64,000 nucleotides of DNA, from NCBI GenBank assembly GCA_963846915.1, contig CAWJXV010000007.1:124001-188000 (forward strand), written 5' to 3'. Origin of the DNA: PALSA-612 sp963846915. GTDB taxonomy: Bacteria > Actinomycetota > Thermoleophilia > Gaiellales > Gaiellaceae. Shown one piece after another: positions 18,953-26,960 of the stretch. A model generated the notes under the pieces. The model did not search any database and had not been told where the DNA came from. It was given only the letters and a program-made list of their open reading frames with translations. The position numbers and the translations under genes were made by a program. How positions within the stretch are numbered: the first letter of the stretch is position 1; each line of letters opens with the position of its first letter.

Positions 18953-19933
18953 TTATCGCTCGTCCGTCGCCGGGATTCCAGGGCCATCTGCCCGCTGCGG
19001 CGGAAGCCGCCGCCCGATCCGCTGCAGGAGCCCGGCGAAGCCGTTCGGCAGCAGCAGGATCACGAGGATCACGACCAGGCCGAAAGCGACGTCCTGGCCG
19101 TGAATCGAGCCGACCACGGGGGCGCTCGAGGAGATGTTCGGGAGCAGCGCGACGAACGCCGCGCCGACGATCACGCCCCAGAGCGAGCCGAGCCCGGCGA
19201 CGGCGACGCCGATCAGGAGGTACAGCGACAGGCCGACCGAGAACTCGTCCGGCTGGGCGTAGCCGTTCGTCGCCAGCACGAACAGCGATCCGGCCACGCC
19301 TGCGAAGCCGGCCGAGACGCCGAACGCGAGCGTCTTGTAGACGACGAGGCTGACGCCCGAGGAGGCGGCCGCGACCTCGCTGTCCCGCACTGCCCGGAAG
19401 GCACGGCCGGTGCGGCCGCGGAGCACGAGCCAGGCGAGCGACGAACATGACCGCCGCGCAGCGCCCAGCTGACGCCGTACAGCCACAGGTAGCCGACGGT
19501 CCCGTTCACCTGGATCCCGTTGCGCGCGCCCGTGAAGTGCGAGAACTTGAGGATCAGCTGCGGGATCGAGACCGCGAACGCCAGCGTGGCGAGCGCCAGG
19601 TAGACGCCGGACAGCCTCGACGCCGGCAGGCCGAGCGCGACGCCCCAGACGAACGCGATCGCGAAGGCCAGCGGGATCGTCGCGATCAGGTTCGTGTGAT
19701 GGTCCTGCGACATGATCGCCGTCGTGTAGCCGCCGATCGCCATGAAGGCGCCGTGGCCGATCGAGATCTGGCCCGTGTAGCCGGTGAGGATGTTGAGCCC
19801 GAGGATGGCGATGAAGTAGAGCGCCACCTTCGACGCCAGCACCTGGTTGTAGCCGCTGAGCGTGAACGGCAAGAGGGCGAGCACGACCGCCGCCACGGCG
19901 CACGCGACGATCCCTGCGCGCGACCCTGCTCAA
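18953..19933 (-). CDS. livM: Branched-chain amino acid-type ABC transporter permease LivM (frameshifted)
   Basis: The inner-membrane permease reads across frames. LALLPFTLSGYNQVLAS and GYTGQISIGHGAFMAIGGY come from one frame. GRTGRAFRAVRDSEVAAASSG and LLPNGFAGLLQRIGRRLPP come from another, with the break at about 19430-19450. An additional shift at about 19915 would link a TTG start at 19933, overlapping the livH stop as TTGA, to the first membrane helix. The EAA-like loop (AVRDSE) needed for contact with the ATPases is intact. Clustered indels make the reading uncertain; they may be sequence errors. Confidence 0.8.
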   Translation of the reverse strand: MSRVARRDRRVRRGGGRARPLAVHAQRLQPGAGVEGGALLHRHPRAQHPHRLHGPDLDRPRRLHGDRRLHDGDHVAGPSHEPDRDDPAGLRDRVRLGRRARPAGVEAVRRLPGARHAGVRGLDPAADPQVLALHGRAQRDPGERDRRLPVAVRRQLGAARRSCSSLAWLVLRGRTGRAFRAVRDSEVAAASSGVSLVVYKTLAFGVSAGFAGVAGSLFVLATNGYAQPDEFSVGLSLYLLIGVAVAGLGSLWGVIVGAAFVALLPNISSSAPVVGSIHGQDVAFGLVVILVILLLPNGFAGLLQRIGRRLPPQRADGPGIPATDER

Positions 19934-20950
19934 ACCTTCCTCACCGCCGCTCGGCCGAAGAGGCCGGAGGGCTTGACCAGCAGGACGACGAGCAGGACGC
20001 CGAAGGCGACCGGAAGGCGCAGCGCCGAGTCGCTGAGGTACCCGCCGTACTGCCCGATCAGGTTGAGGAAGATTCCGAGCGCGATGCCGGCGACGACCGA
20101 GCCCATCGGGCTCTCGAGCCCGCCGAGCACCGCCGCCGCGAACGCGTAGATCAGGATCGTCTGCATCATCGTCGGGGAGAGGAACTGCGTCGGCTCGGTC
20201 ATCAGCCCGGCGACAGCGCCGAGCACCGTCGCGAAGCCCCAGCCGAGCGCGAGCATCCAGTTGACGCGGACGCCGACGAGCCGGGCGGCCGCGGGCCGGA
20301 GCGCCGAGGCGCGCATCGCCAGCCCGAGCTTCGTGAACTGGAAGAAGATCCAGAGCGCGACGACGGTGCCGAGCGTGACCGCGATCGTTCCCAGATCGGT
20401 GAGCGAGACGGCGACGCCGCCGACGCGGTACACGGCGCCTCCGAACGGGGCCGGCATGAACTTGATGTCACCGCCCCAGATCCAGAGCACGATCGCCGTC
20501 GATCAGCGAGAAGAGGCCGATCGTGACGATCACGACCGCGACCACGGACTTCTGCTGCACCGGCCGGATCAGGGTCTGCTGCACACCGACGCCGAACACG
20601 AAGGCGATCCCGAGCGTCGCGAAGAACGCCTCCCAGTACGAGAAGCCCCAGAGCGTGAGCTGGTAGGCGATGTACGTGGTGAACATCGCCATCTCGCCCT
20701 GCGCGAAGTTGATCACCTCGGTCGCGCGGTAGATGAGGACGAGCGCGAGCGCGAGGCTGGCGAAGACGCTTCCCAGTGCGACGCCCTGGACCGTCAGCTC
20801 GGCGAACTGGCTCGAGAGCAGCGAGCCGATCAGCAGGAAGATGCAGCCCGCGACGAGGAACGCGACCACGGTCGGCGAGGCGCCCGTGCTGATCCGCCTG
20901 GACCCGACGTCCCGCACACCGAGGCGACCGAAGAGCTCGTAGACGCTCAA
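19930..20950 (-). CDS. livH: Branched-chain amino acid-type ABC transporter permease LivH (frameshifted)
   Basis: A permease of about 340 residues with multiple hydrophobic helices. The N-terminal frame carries VTVQGVALGSVFASLALALVLIYRATEVINFAQGEMAM-type sequence (typical LivH N-terminus). It stops after LFSLIDG at about 20500. The continuation AIVLWIWGGDIKF, with GVRVNWMLALGWGFATVLGAVAG and LGGLESPMGSVV, lies in the next frame. One extra base in GACGGCG is enough. The TTG start at 20950 overlaps the livF stop as TTGA, giving translational coupling. Confidence 0.82.
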
Positions 20951-21651
20951 TAGCCCAGGTAGCTCCGCCGGACGGACTCGTGCTCCTGCAGTTCCTTGCT
21001 CGGGCCGTGCAGTGCGACCGTCCCCACCTCGAGCACGTACGCGGTCGACGCGGCCTGCAGGGCGATGTGCGCGTTCTGCTCGACGACGAGCACGGTCATG
21101 CCCTCCTCGTTCAGCTCCCTGACGATGCGGAAGATCTCCGAGACGATGATCGGCGCCAGGCCGAGCGAGGGCTCGTCGAGGAGGAGGAGCCGCGGCCGCT
21201 GCATGAACGCCTTGGCGAGCGCGAGCATCTGCTGCTCGCCGCCGCTCAGCGACCCCGCCTGCTCGTTGCGGCGGCGGCCGAGCCAGGGGAAGTACGAGTA
21301 GACGCGCTCGAGGTCGGCCTTCGGCGAGCCCTTGCGCGTGTAGGCGCCGAGCTTGAGGTTCTCGACGATCGCCAGCTCCGGGAACAGGCCGCGACCCTCC
21401 GGGACGTGCGCGATCCCGAGCGCGGCGGTGCTCTCCGGCCCGAGCCGCCCCAGCGAGCGGCCGGCGAAGCGGATCTCGCCGCTCCGCCTGACGGTGTTCG
21501 AGATCGCCCGCAGGGTCGTCGTCTTGCCAGCGCCGTTGGCGCCGAGCACGGTGGCGATCTCCCCCTCCTCGACCGAGAGCGAGACGCCGTGCAGGGCCTT
21601 CACCTGCCCGTAGCTCGCGACCACGTCGTGCAGCTCCAGGAGGGGTGCCAC
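20947..21651 (-). CDS. livF: Branched-chain amino acid-type ABC transporter ATP-binding protein LivF
   Basis: A 234-residue ABC ATPase with Walker A LGANGAGKTTT, signature LSGGEQQMLALAKAF, Walker B LLLLDEPSLGLAP and the switch-His region VVEQNAH. The LivF hallmarks HVPEGRGLFPELAIVENL and the ending RRSYLGY are present. It forms a heterodimer with LivG to power LivHM uptake. GTG 21651 overlaps the last base of the livG stop. Unlike the adjoining permease genes, its frame is intact. Confidence 0.93.
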   Translation of the reverse strand: MAPLLELHDVVASYGQVKALHGVSLSVEEGEIATVLGANGAGKTTTLRAISNTVRRSGEIRFAGRSLGRLGPESTAALGIAHVPEGRGLFPELAIVENLKLGAYTRKGSPKADLERVYSYFPWLGRRRNEQAGSLSGGEQQMLALAKAFMQRPRLLLLDEPSLGLAPIIVSEIFRIVRELNEEGMTVLVVEQNAHIALQAASTAYVLEVGTVALHGPSKELQEHESVRRSYLGY

Positions 21652-22391
21652 TACGCCGCCGGCTCCTCGAGCTCGCCGCCGAGGTAGGCCTCGATCACCT
21701 CGGGGTTCTTCTGGATCTCTTCGGGCGGGCCGTCCGCGATCGTACGCCCGAAGTTGAGGACGTGGACGTGGTCGGAGAGCTGCATGACGAGGCCCATGTG
21801 GTGCTCCACGAGCAGGACGGTCAGGCCGAGCTCTCCGCGGAGCCGGCGCATGAGGTCGGCGAGCTCTCCCACCTCCGAATGGTTGAGCCCTCCGGCCGGC
21901 TCGTCGAGGAGCAGGAGGCGCGGCCGGCAGACGAGCGCGCGCGCCAGCTCGACCCGCTTCTGCGTCCCGAACGGGAGCCCGGATGCGGGACGGTCGGCCA
22001 GGCTCGCGATGTCGACGCGGCCGAGCGCCTCCCGGGCTCGCGCGCGAACCGAGCGCTCCCGTTCGAAGCGCGAGCCTGCATGCGCGCCGACGAGCACGTT
22101 CTCGAGCACGGTCATCGTCCCGAACAGCTCGACGTTCTGGAACGTCCGCGTGATGCCGTGCCTGATCACGCGGCTCGGCGGCGTGCGCAGGAGCGACTTG
22201 CCGTCGAGCAGCACGTCGCCCGCGTCCAGGTCGTACAGGCGCGTGATCACGTTGAACGTCGTCGTCTTGCCGGCGCCGTTCGGGCCGATCAGCCCGGCCG
22301 TCGTGCCCTGCTCGACGTCGAACGAGACGTCCTCCAGCGCGGTGATGCCGCCGAAGCGAAGAGTGATGTCCCGTACCGAGAGCAGGCTCAT
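21651..22391 (-). CDS. livG: Branched-chain amino acid-type ABC transporter ATP-binding protein LivG
   Basis: A 246-residue ABC ATPase with Walker A GPNGAGKTTTFNVITRL. The LivG-type Q-loop region is GITRTFQNVELFGTMTVLEN, the degenerate signature LPFGTQKRVELARAL, and Walker B LLLLDEPAGGLNHSE. The C-terminal NPEVIEAYLGGE is typical. It is the first gene of livGFHMK on the minus strand. About 110 bp of non-coding DNA upstream holds no convincing -10 box. The neighbouring acyl-CoA genes suggest the imported ligand may feed the same catabolism. Confidence 0.93.
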   Translation of the reverse strand: MSLLSVRDITLRFGGITALEDVSFDVEQGTTAGLIGPNGAGKTTTFNVITRLYDLDAGDVLLDGKSLLRTPPSRVIRHGITRTFQNVELFGTMTVLENVLVGAHAGSRFERERSVRARAREALGRVDIASLADRPASGLPFGTQKRVELARALVCRPRLLLLDEPAGGLNHSEVGELADLMRRLRGELGLTVLLVEHHMGLVMQLSDHVHVLNFGRTIADGPPEEIQKNPEVIEAYLGGELEEPAA

Positions 22392-22506
22392 CGGTCGGAC
22401 AACCCTAAGGAATCGTCACGCGCCGTGCTTCCGCGCCGATCAGCGATGGTCGTCGCGCCTGTGGATGAGAAGTCACACTTTTGCTCCTCGATCCGCTTGA
22501 CAAAAT

Positions 22507-22521
22507 CGGTGTCTGACACCG
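22507..22521. repeat. GGTGTCTGACACC palindromic repeat, copy 2
   Basis: CGGTGTC-T-GACACCG has 7-bp arms around a central T and shares the 13-bp core with 302-318. It lies between livG and the thioesterase gene. Such motifs are seen as intergenic repeats in some environmental genomes; a link to REP-associated transposases is from memory and unverified. Confidence 0.5.
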
Positions 22522-22544
22522 CAGGTAGGACTGGTCGGCGGAGC

Positions 22545-22599
22545 GCACGTCCTCTGGGACCGGTCAGGCGACTTCTGGCCGCGACCCGAGAGGACGTGC
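22545..22599 (-). terminator. Long hairpin downstream of thioesterase
   Basis: GCACGTCCTCT (22545-22555) pairs perfectly with AGAGGACGTGC (22589-22599). The interior can pair partially as well (GGGACCGGTCA with TGGCCGCGACCC). It starts directly after the thioesterase stop on the minus strand, so it probably ends that transcript. Confidence 0.5.
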
Positions 22600-23034
22600 T
22601 CAGGAGACGAGGATGACCTGGGTGCAGCGGGAACCGGCGATGGCCGAGCCGGCGGCGTCCGTGATCTCGGCCGCGCAGAAGACGAGGCGCTTCGTGCGGT
22701 GGACGACCCGGCCCTCGGCGCGCAGGAGCCCCGGCCTCGCCGAGCGGTAGAAGTCGACGCTCAGGTTGCCCGTGAGAAAGTGCTCGTGCTCCTCCATCAG
22801 CGTCCAGCATGCGCCGCCCATGGCCGTGTCGAGCAGCGTCGCGACCAGGCCGCCGTGGACTCGGTAATCGTCGCCGAAGAGGAAGCAGAGCTCCTCGGGC
22901 GCGTCCCACTCGATCACGGCGCGTCCCTCCTCCCAGCCGGCGTTGCGGTAGCCGAGCGTCGTCCAGACGTGGGGATCGGGGAGCTTCTGCGTCCCCCAGG
23001 GGTGGTTCCGAGATGTCCGGATACCGTCGGCCAA
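22600..23034 (-). CDS. Hotdog-fold thioesterase (PaaI/4HBT type)
   Basis: A 144-residue single hotdog domain. The central helix region is YRVHGGLVATLLDTAMGGACW, with the HGG and Asp typical of PaaI-type acyl-CoA thioesterases. TGNLSVDFYRSARPGLLRAEGRVV and the C-terminal strands follow. Expected role: hydrolysis of acyl-CoAs, perhaps dead-end intermediates. TTG 23034 is the best available start, giving LADGIRTSRNHPWG and a 27-bp gap to the divergent SDR. A second paralogue lies at 41602-42012. Confidence 0.82.
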   Translation of the reverse strand: MADGIRTSRNHPWGTQKLPDPHVWTTLGYRNAGWEEGRAVIEWDAPEELCFLFGDDYRVHGGLVATLLDTAMGGACWTLMEEHEHFLTGNLSVDFYRSARPGLLRAEGRVVHRTKRLVFCAAEITDAAGSAIAGSRCTQVILVS

Positions 23035-23061
23035 GCCGCCAGAGTCTAGACTCGGCTGCGC

Positions 23062-24000
23062 ATGCCAGATCTGAGCGGAAAGGTCGCGATCGTCACCGGC
23101 GCCGGGCGCGGCATCGGCCGCGAGCACGCGCTCGCGCTTGCGGCTGCCGGGGCGAAGGTCGTCGTGAACGACCTGGGCGGCTCGCTCGCGGGCGAGGGGG
23201 CCGATCAGGCGCCCGCCGCGCAGGTTGTCGCGGAGATCGAGGCGCTCGGCGGCGAGGCGGTCGCGAACGCGGAGAACGTCGCCGACTTCGCGGGCGCCGA
23301 GCGGATGGTGAAGCACGCGATCGACGCGCTCGGCGGGCTCGACATCCTCGTCAACAACGCCGGGATCATCCGCGACCGGATGCTCGTCAACATGGACGAG
23401 GCCGAATGGGACGCCGTGATCGACGTCCACCTCAAGGGTCACTTCGCGCCGACCCGACACGCCGCCGCGTACTGGCGCGAGCGCTCGAAGGCGGGGGACA
23501 CCGTTCGCGCCCGCGTGATCAACACGTCCAGCCCCTCCGGCGTCTTCGGCAACGTCGGCCAGGCGAACTACGGCTCGGCCAAGGCCGGGATCGCCGCCAT
23601 GACGCTGATCGCCGCGCAGGAGCTGGGTCGCTACGGCGTCACCGTCAACTGCATCGCGCCGAACGCGCGCACGCGCATGACCGAGCAGGCCTTCGGGGAG
23701 ATCGCCGCGCCGGAGGACGGCTTCGACCCGATGGACCCGGGCAACATGGCGCCGGTCGTCGTCGCGCTCTGCGCGGACGAGGCGCAGGACATCACGGGCC
23801 AGGTCCTGTTCGTCTACGGCGGCTCCGTCAACGTCCTGCAGGGCTGGAGCCCCGGCGAGCTCTTCGCCCGCGACGGCAAGTGGGACGCCGACGAGCTCCT
23901 CGCCGAGCTCCGCGGCCGCTACCCGAACGGCGCGCAGCCGCCGAACATGATGGCCGCGATGATGAGTGCCGGCGGCCAGTCGCTGAGCGCCACGCAATGA
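23062..24000 (+). CDS. SDR of the 17-beta-HSD4/MFE-2 dehydrogenase type
   Basis: A 312-residue SDR: TGAGRGIGREHALALA near 12-27, NDLGG, DILVNNAG, INTSSPSGVFGN (catalytic Ser), and YGSAK (Tyr, Lys). The adjacent NCIAPNARTRM replaces the usual PG motif. REHALALAAAGAKVVVNDLGG and the long tail resemble the (3R)-hydroxyacyl-CoA dehydrogenase domain of peroxisomal multifunctional enzyme 2. The stop overlaps the next start (ATGA), and that gene encodes a MaoC hydratase fused to SCP2. It likely oxidises the product of that hydratase. Confidence 0.87.
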   Translation: MPDLSGKVAIVTGAGRGIGREHALALAAAGAKVVVNDLGGSLAGEGADQAPAAQVVAEIEALGGEAVANAENVADFAGAERMVKHAIDALGGLDILVNNAGIIRDRMLVNMDEAEWDAVIDVHLKGHFAPTRHAAAYWRERSKAGDTVRARVINTSSPSGVFGNVGQANYGSAKAGIAAMTLIAAQELGRYGVTVNCIAPNARTRMTEQAFGEIAAPEDGFDPMDPGNMAPVVVALCADEAQDITGQVLFVYGGSVNVLQGWSPGELFARDGKWDADELLAELRGRYPNGAQPPNMMAAMMSAGGQSLSATQ

Positions 24001-24812
24001 CCGGGATCACCCTCGCGGAGCTGGCCGGAAGCGGCGAGCGCGACTTCGGCGCCAGCAAGTGGGTCACGGTCGACCAGCAGCACATCGACCTCTTCGCCGA
24101 TGCGACCGGCGACCACCAGTGGATCCACGTCGACCCCGAGGCCGCCAAGGCAGGCCCGTTCGGCGGCACGATCGCGCACGGCTACCTGTCGCTGTCGCTC
24201 CTGCCCGTGCTGCTCTCGGACGTGATCGAGGTCTCGGACCAGAGGATGGGCGTGAACTACGGGATCGACCGCGTGCGATTCACCGCTCCGGTGCCCTCGG
24301 GCTCCGACGTGCGCGCGCACGCCAAGCTGATCTCGGCCGAGCCCAAGGGCGACGGGATCCTCTACAAGGTCGGCGTCGAGATCGAGATCAAGGGCCAGGA
24401 GAAGCCGGCGATGGTCGGCGAGGTGCTCTTCCTCGCGTTCGGCGGTGAGCCCGAGGCGGAACCGCAGACGAAGGAGGCGAACGTGACGGACGGTGCGGGT
24501 CTCGAAGAGATCTTCCAGGGGATGCAGGAGCGCTTCCAGCCCGACAAGGCCGCGGGCGTCGATGCCACGATCCAGTGGCTGATCACGGACGGCGGCGAGG
24601 AGAAGCCGTACGCGATCACGATCAAGGACGGCGCGTTCTCGTGGGAGCAGGGCCAGGTGGAGAATCCGACGGTCACGCTCTCGACCGACAGCGAGTCGTT
24701 CGTCGCGCTGATGACCGGCAAGGCGCAGGGGCCGACGCTGTACATGAGCGGCAAGCTCCGCATCCAGGGCGATCTGATGCTCGCCCAGCGGATGACCCAG
24801 TTCTTCGCGTAG
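23997..24812 (+). CDS. MaoC-like (R)-enoyl-CoA hydratase fused to an SCP2 lipid-binding domain
   Basis: A 271-residue two-domain protein. Residues about 1-155 form a MaoC hotdog hydratase with the hydratase-2 signature FADATGDHQWIHVDPEAA (Asp and His) and IAHGYLSLSLLP. After an acidic linker (EPEAEPQTKEANVTDG), residues about 165-271 form an SCP2 sterol-carrier domain: GVDATIQWLITDGG, TLSTDSESFVALMTGK and SGKLRIQGDLMLAQRM. Hydration of trans-2-enoyl-CoA to the (3R)-hydroxy form is expected. The start ATG overlaps the SDR stop by ATGA, so the pair is coupled and recreates the eukaryotic MFE-2 domain order. Confidence 0.88.
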   Translation: MTGITLAELAGSGERDFGASKWVTVDQQHIDLFADATGDHQWIHVDPEAAKAGPFGGTIAHGYLSLSLLPVLLSDVIEVSDQRMGVNYGIDRVRFTAPVPSGSDVRAHAKLISAEPKGDGILYKVGVEIEIKGQEKPAMVGEVLFLAFGGEPEAEPQTKEANVTDGAGLEEIFQGMQERFQPDKAAGVDATIQWLITDGGEEKPYAITIKDGAFSWEQGQVENPTVTLSTDSESFVALMTGKAQGPTLYMSGKLRIQGDLMLAQRMTQFFA

Positions 24813-24817
24813 GGGTA

Positions 24818-25690
24818 GTGCTGCCGGACGAGGACGCGGTCCTCGGGAAGCTGCTCGCGTGGTGCGGGGCGGAGGCGAGGATCCGCGCCGTGATCCTGAC
24901 GAGCTCGCGGGCCACGCCGGACCGGCGGGCCGACCTGCTCTCCGACTACGACGTGATCCTTGCCGTCCAGGACCCGGCAGTGTTCGCCGGCGAGGACGGC
25001 TGGGTCTCGCAGTACGGCCCGCCTGCGGCGCGATGGGGCGACGAGAGCGAGCTGCTCGGGCTGCCCACGTCCTTTCGGGGCGTCGTCTACGCGGACGGCG
25101 TGAAGATCGACTACACGATCTGGCCGGAGGAGATGCTCCAGCGGGTGTCTGCTGCGGACGCGTTGCCCGAGGGCCTGGACCTGGGCTACCGCGTGCTGCT
25201 CGACAAGGACGGCCGCACGTCCGCGTGGCTCGCGCCGACCTACCGCGCGCACATTCCCGCCCCGCCGACCGAGGCCGCGTACCGCGCCCAGGTCGAGGAG
25301 TTCTGGTGGAGCGCCACGTACGTCGCGAAGGCGCTCTGGCGCGGGGAGGTCGTGTTCGCCAAGTTCGCGCTCGACCAGGACATGCGGCTCGGGCCGCTCC
25401 GACGCGTCCTGGAGTGGCGGATCGAGCTCGACCACGACTGGTCGCTCCGGCCGGGAGCGTACGGCCGCGGCTTCGAGCGGCTGCTCCCGCCCGAGCTCGC
25501 CGCGGAGCTCGCGGCCACCTACGTCGGCGCCGGCGTCGAGGAGAACTGGGACGCCCTGTTCGCGACCGCCGCGCTCTTCCGCCGCGTGGCGACGGAGGTC
25601 GGCGCCGCGCTCGGCCACGCGTATCCGCTCGGGGACGTCGACGAGGTCGTGACCGCCCACCTGGAGGCGGTCCGCGTGCTCCCCCGCTAG
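24818..25690 (+). CDS. Aminoglycoside 6-adenylyltransferase-like nucleotidyltransferase
   Basis: A 290-residue protein of the AadK/streptomycin adenylyltransferase family. The nucleotidyltransferase core is LTSSRATPDRRADLLSDYDVILAV near 27-51, with the Asp pair DYD, and FRGVVYADGVKIDYTIWP supplies the third acidic residue. The helical C-terminal half (EEFWWSATYVAKALWRGE, MRLGPLRRVLEWRIE) is family-typical. GTG 24818 is 5 bp after the MaoC-SCP2 stop. Environmental actinobacterial members are common; whether it modifies aminoglycosides is untested, and the context suggests nothing about resistance. Confidence 0.83.
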   Translation: MLPDEDAVLGKLLAWCGAEARIRAVILTSSRATPDRRADLLSDYDVILAVQDPAVFAGEDGWVSQYGPPAARWGDESELLGLPTSFRGVVYADGVKIDYTIWPEEMLQRVSAADALPEGLDLGYRVLLDKDGRTSAWLAPTYRAHIPAPPTEAAYRAQVEEFWWSATYVAKALWRGEVVFAKFALDQDMRLGPLRRVLEWRIELDHDWSLRPGAYGRGFERLLPPELAAELAATYVGAGVEENWDALFATAALFRRVATEVGAALGHAYPLGDVDEVVTAHLEAVRVLPR

Positions 25691-25693
25691 AGC

Positions 25694-25729
25694 CCGTTCG
25701 ACGCCCTCTTGGCGGGGTCAGTCGAACGG
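25694..25729. terminator. Bidirectional hairpin between convergent genes
   Basis: CCGTTCGAC (25694-25702) pairs with GTCGAACGG (25721-25729). It sits in the 40 bp between the adenylyltransferase stop and the convergent thiolase stop, so it can serve both transcripts. Confidence 0.5.
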
Positions 25730-25730
25730 C

Positions 25731-26888
25731 CTAGAGCCGCTCGACGACGGCCGCCAGGGCCTGGCCGAAGCCGATGCACATCGAGGCGATGCCGTAGCGC
25801 GCCTCTCGGCGCTCGAGCTCGTTCAACAACGTCGCGGTGATCCGCGCGCCCGTCGCGCCGAGCGGGTGGCCGAGCGAGATCCCACCGCCGTTCGGATTGA
25901 CGTCGTCGATCCTGTCCTCGAGGCCCGCGTCCGCCAGGAACTGCAGCACGACGCACGCGAACGCCTCGTTCACCTCGATCACGGCCATGTCGTCCCAGCC
26001 GAGCCCCGCCTTCGCGAGCGCCCGTTCGCACGCCTGCGGATTGCCGTGGAGCATCCGATACGGGTCGACGCCGGCGAGGCCGAAGCTCAGAAAGCGGCCG
26101 CGCGGCTCGAGCCCGAGCTCGGTGGCCTTCGCCTCGCTCGCAATCAGCATCGCGGCGGCGCCGTCGACGATCTGGCTCGAGTTGCCGGCCGTCACCTTCC
26201 CGTCGGGCACGAACGCGGGCTGAAGCGAGGCCAGCTTCTCGGCCGACGTGTCGCGGCGCGGCGTCTCGTCGACCGCGAAGACGACCCCGGTGTGCGGGTT
26301 GGTGAGGTCGATCGAAACGATCTCGTCGTCGAAGCGGCCCTCGCCGATCGCGCGGATCGCGCGCTCGTGCGATGTGAGCGAGTAGTCGTCGAGCGCCTCG
26401 CGCGAGAGGTTCCATTCCTCGGCGATCACCTCGGCCGAGATGCCCTGCGGAACGATCTGCCAGCGGTCGAGCAGCTTCGGCGACAGGTCGCCGCCGTTCG
26501 ACCCCATGGGGACGCGCGACATCATCTCAACCCCGGCCGCGACGACGAGGTCGAGCTGCCCCGACCAGACGGCGGCGGCGCCGTTGAAGGCCGCCTGCAT
26601 CGACGACGCGCACTGCCGGTCGACGCTCGTGCCGCAGACCGTCTCGGGCCAGCCGGCGACCATGGGCACCATGCGCCCGACGTTCCAGCCCTGCTCGCCG
26701 ATCTGCGTGACGCAGCCCATCTGCACGTCCTCGACCTCACCCGGGTCGAGGTCCTGCCGCGAGACGAGGCCGTTCAGCACCTGCGCACAGAGCTCGTCGC
26801 CGCGGATCGATGCGAGGCTGCCGTTGCGTTTCCCGATCGGGCTGCGAACGGCGTCGACGATCAGCGCGTCGGACTTCCACCCGGCCAT
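25731..26888 (-). CDS. Thiolase (acetyl-CoA acyltransferase)
   Basis: A 385-residue thiolase with an intact frame. MAGWKSDALIVDAVRSPIGK starts at ATG 26888; the Cys nucleophile is in VDRQCASSMQAA, the catalytic His in NGGGISLGHPLGATGAR and the second Cys in ASMCIGFGQ. EVNEAFACVVLQFLAD is the variant NEAF motif. It would perform the last step of beta-oxidation-like cleavage and complements the SDR and hydratase genes nearby. The chain-length range is unknown. The upstream reading beyond ATG 26888 is not protein-like. Confidence 0.92.
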   Translation of the reverse strand: MAGWKSDALIVDAVRSPIGKRNGSLASIRGDELCAQVLNGLVSRQDLDPGEVEDVQMGCVTQIGEQGWNVGRMVPMVAGWPETVCGTSVDRQCASSMQAAFNGAAAVWSGQLDLVVAAGVEMMSRVPMGSNGGDLSPKLLDRWQIVPQGISAEVIAEEWNLSREALDDYSLTSHERAIRAIGEGRFDDEIVSIDLTNPHTGVVFAVDETPRRDTSAEKLASLQPAFVPDGKVTAGNSSQIVDGAAAMLIASEAKATELGLEPRGRFLSFGLAGVDPYRMLHGNPQACERALAKAGLGWDDMAVIEVNEAFACVVLQFLADAGLEDRIDDVNPNGGGISLGHPLGATGARITATLLNELERREARYGIASMCIGFGQALAAVVERL

Positions 26889-26960
26889 ACGCAGCGAGTG
26901 TAACCCCGGGCGGTCTGCTGCCCGCCCCCCGGCTGGACGGGGAGTTAATCTGCGCACGGA

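Noticed and set aside
22497..22502. TTGACA resembling a -35 box upstream of livG
   Set aside because: It is on the plus strand, pointing away from livG, and no -10 box lies 16-18 bp downstream; it borders the palindromic repeat instead.
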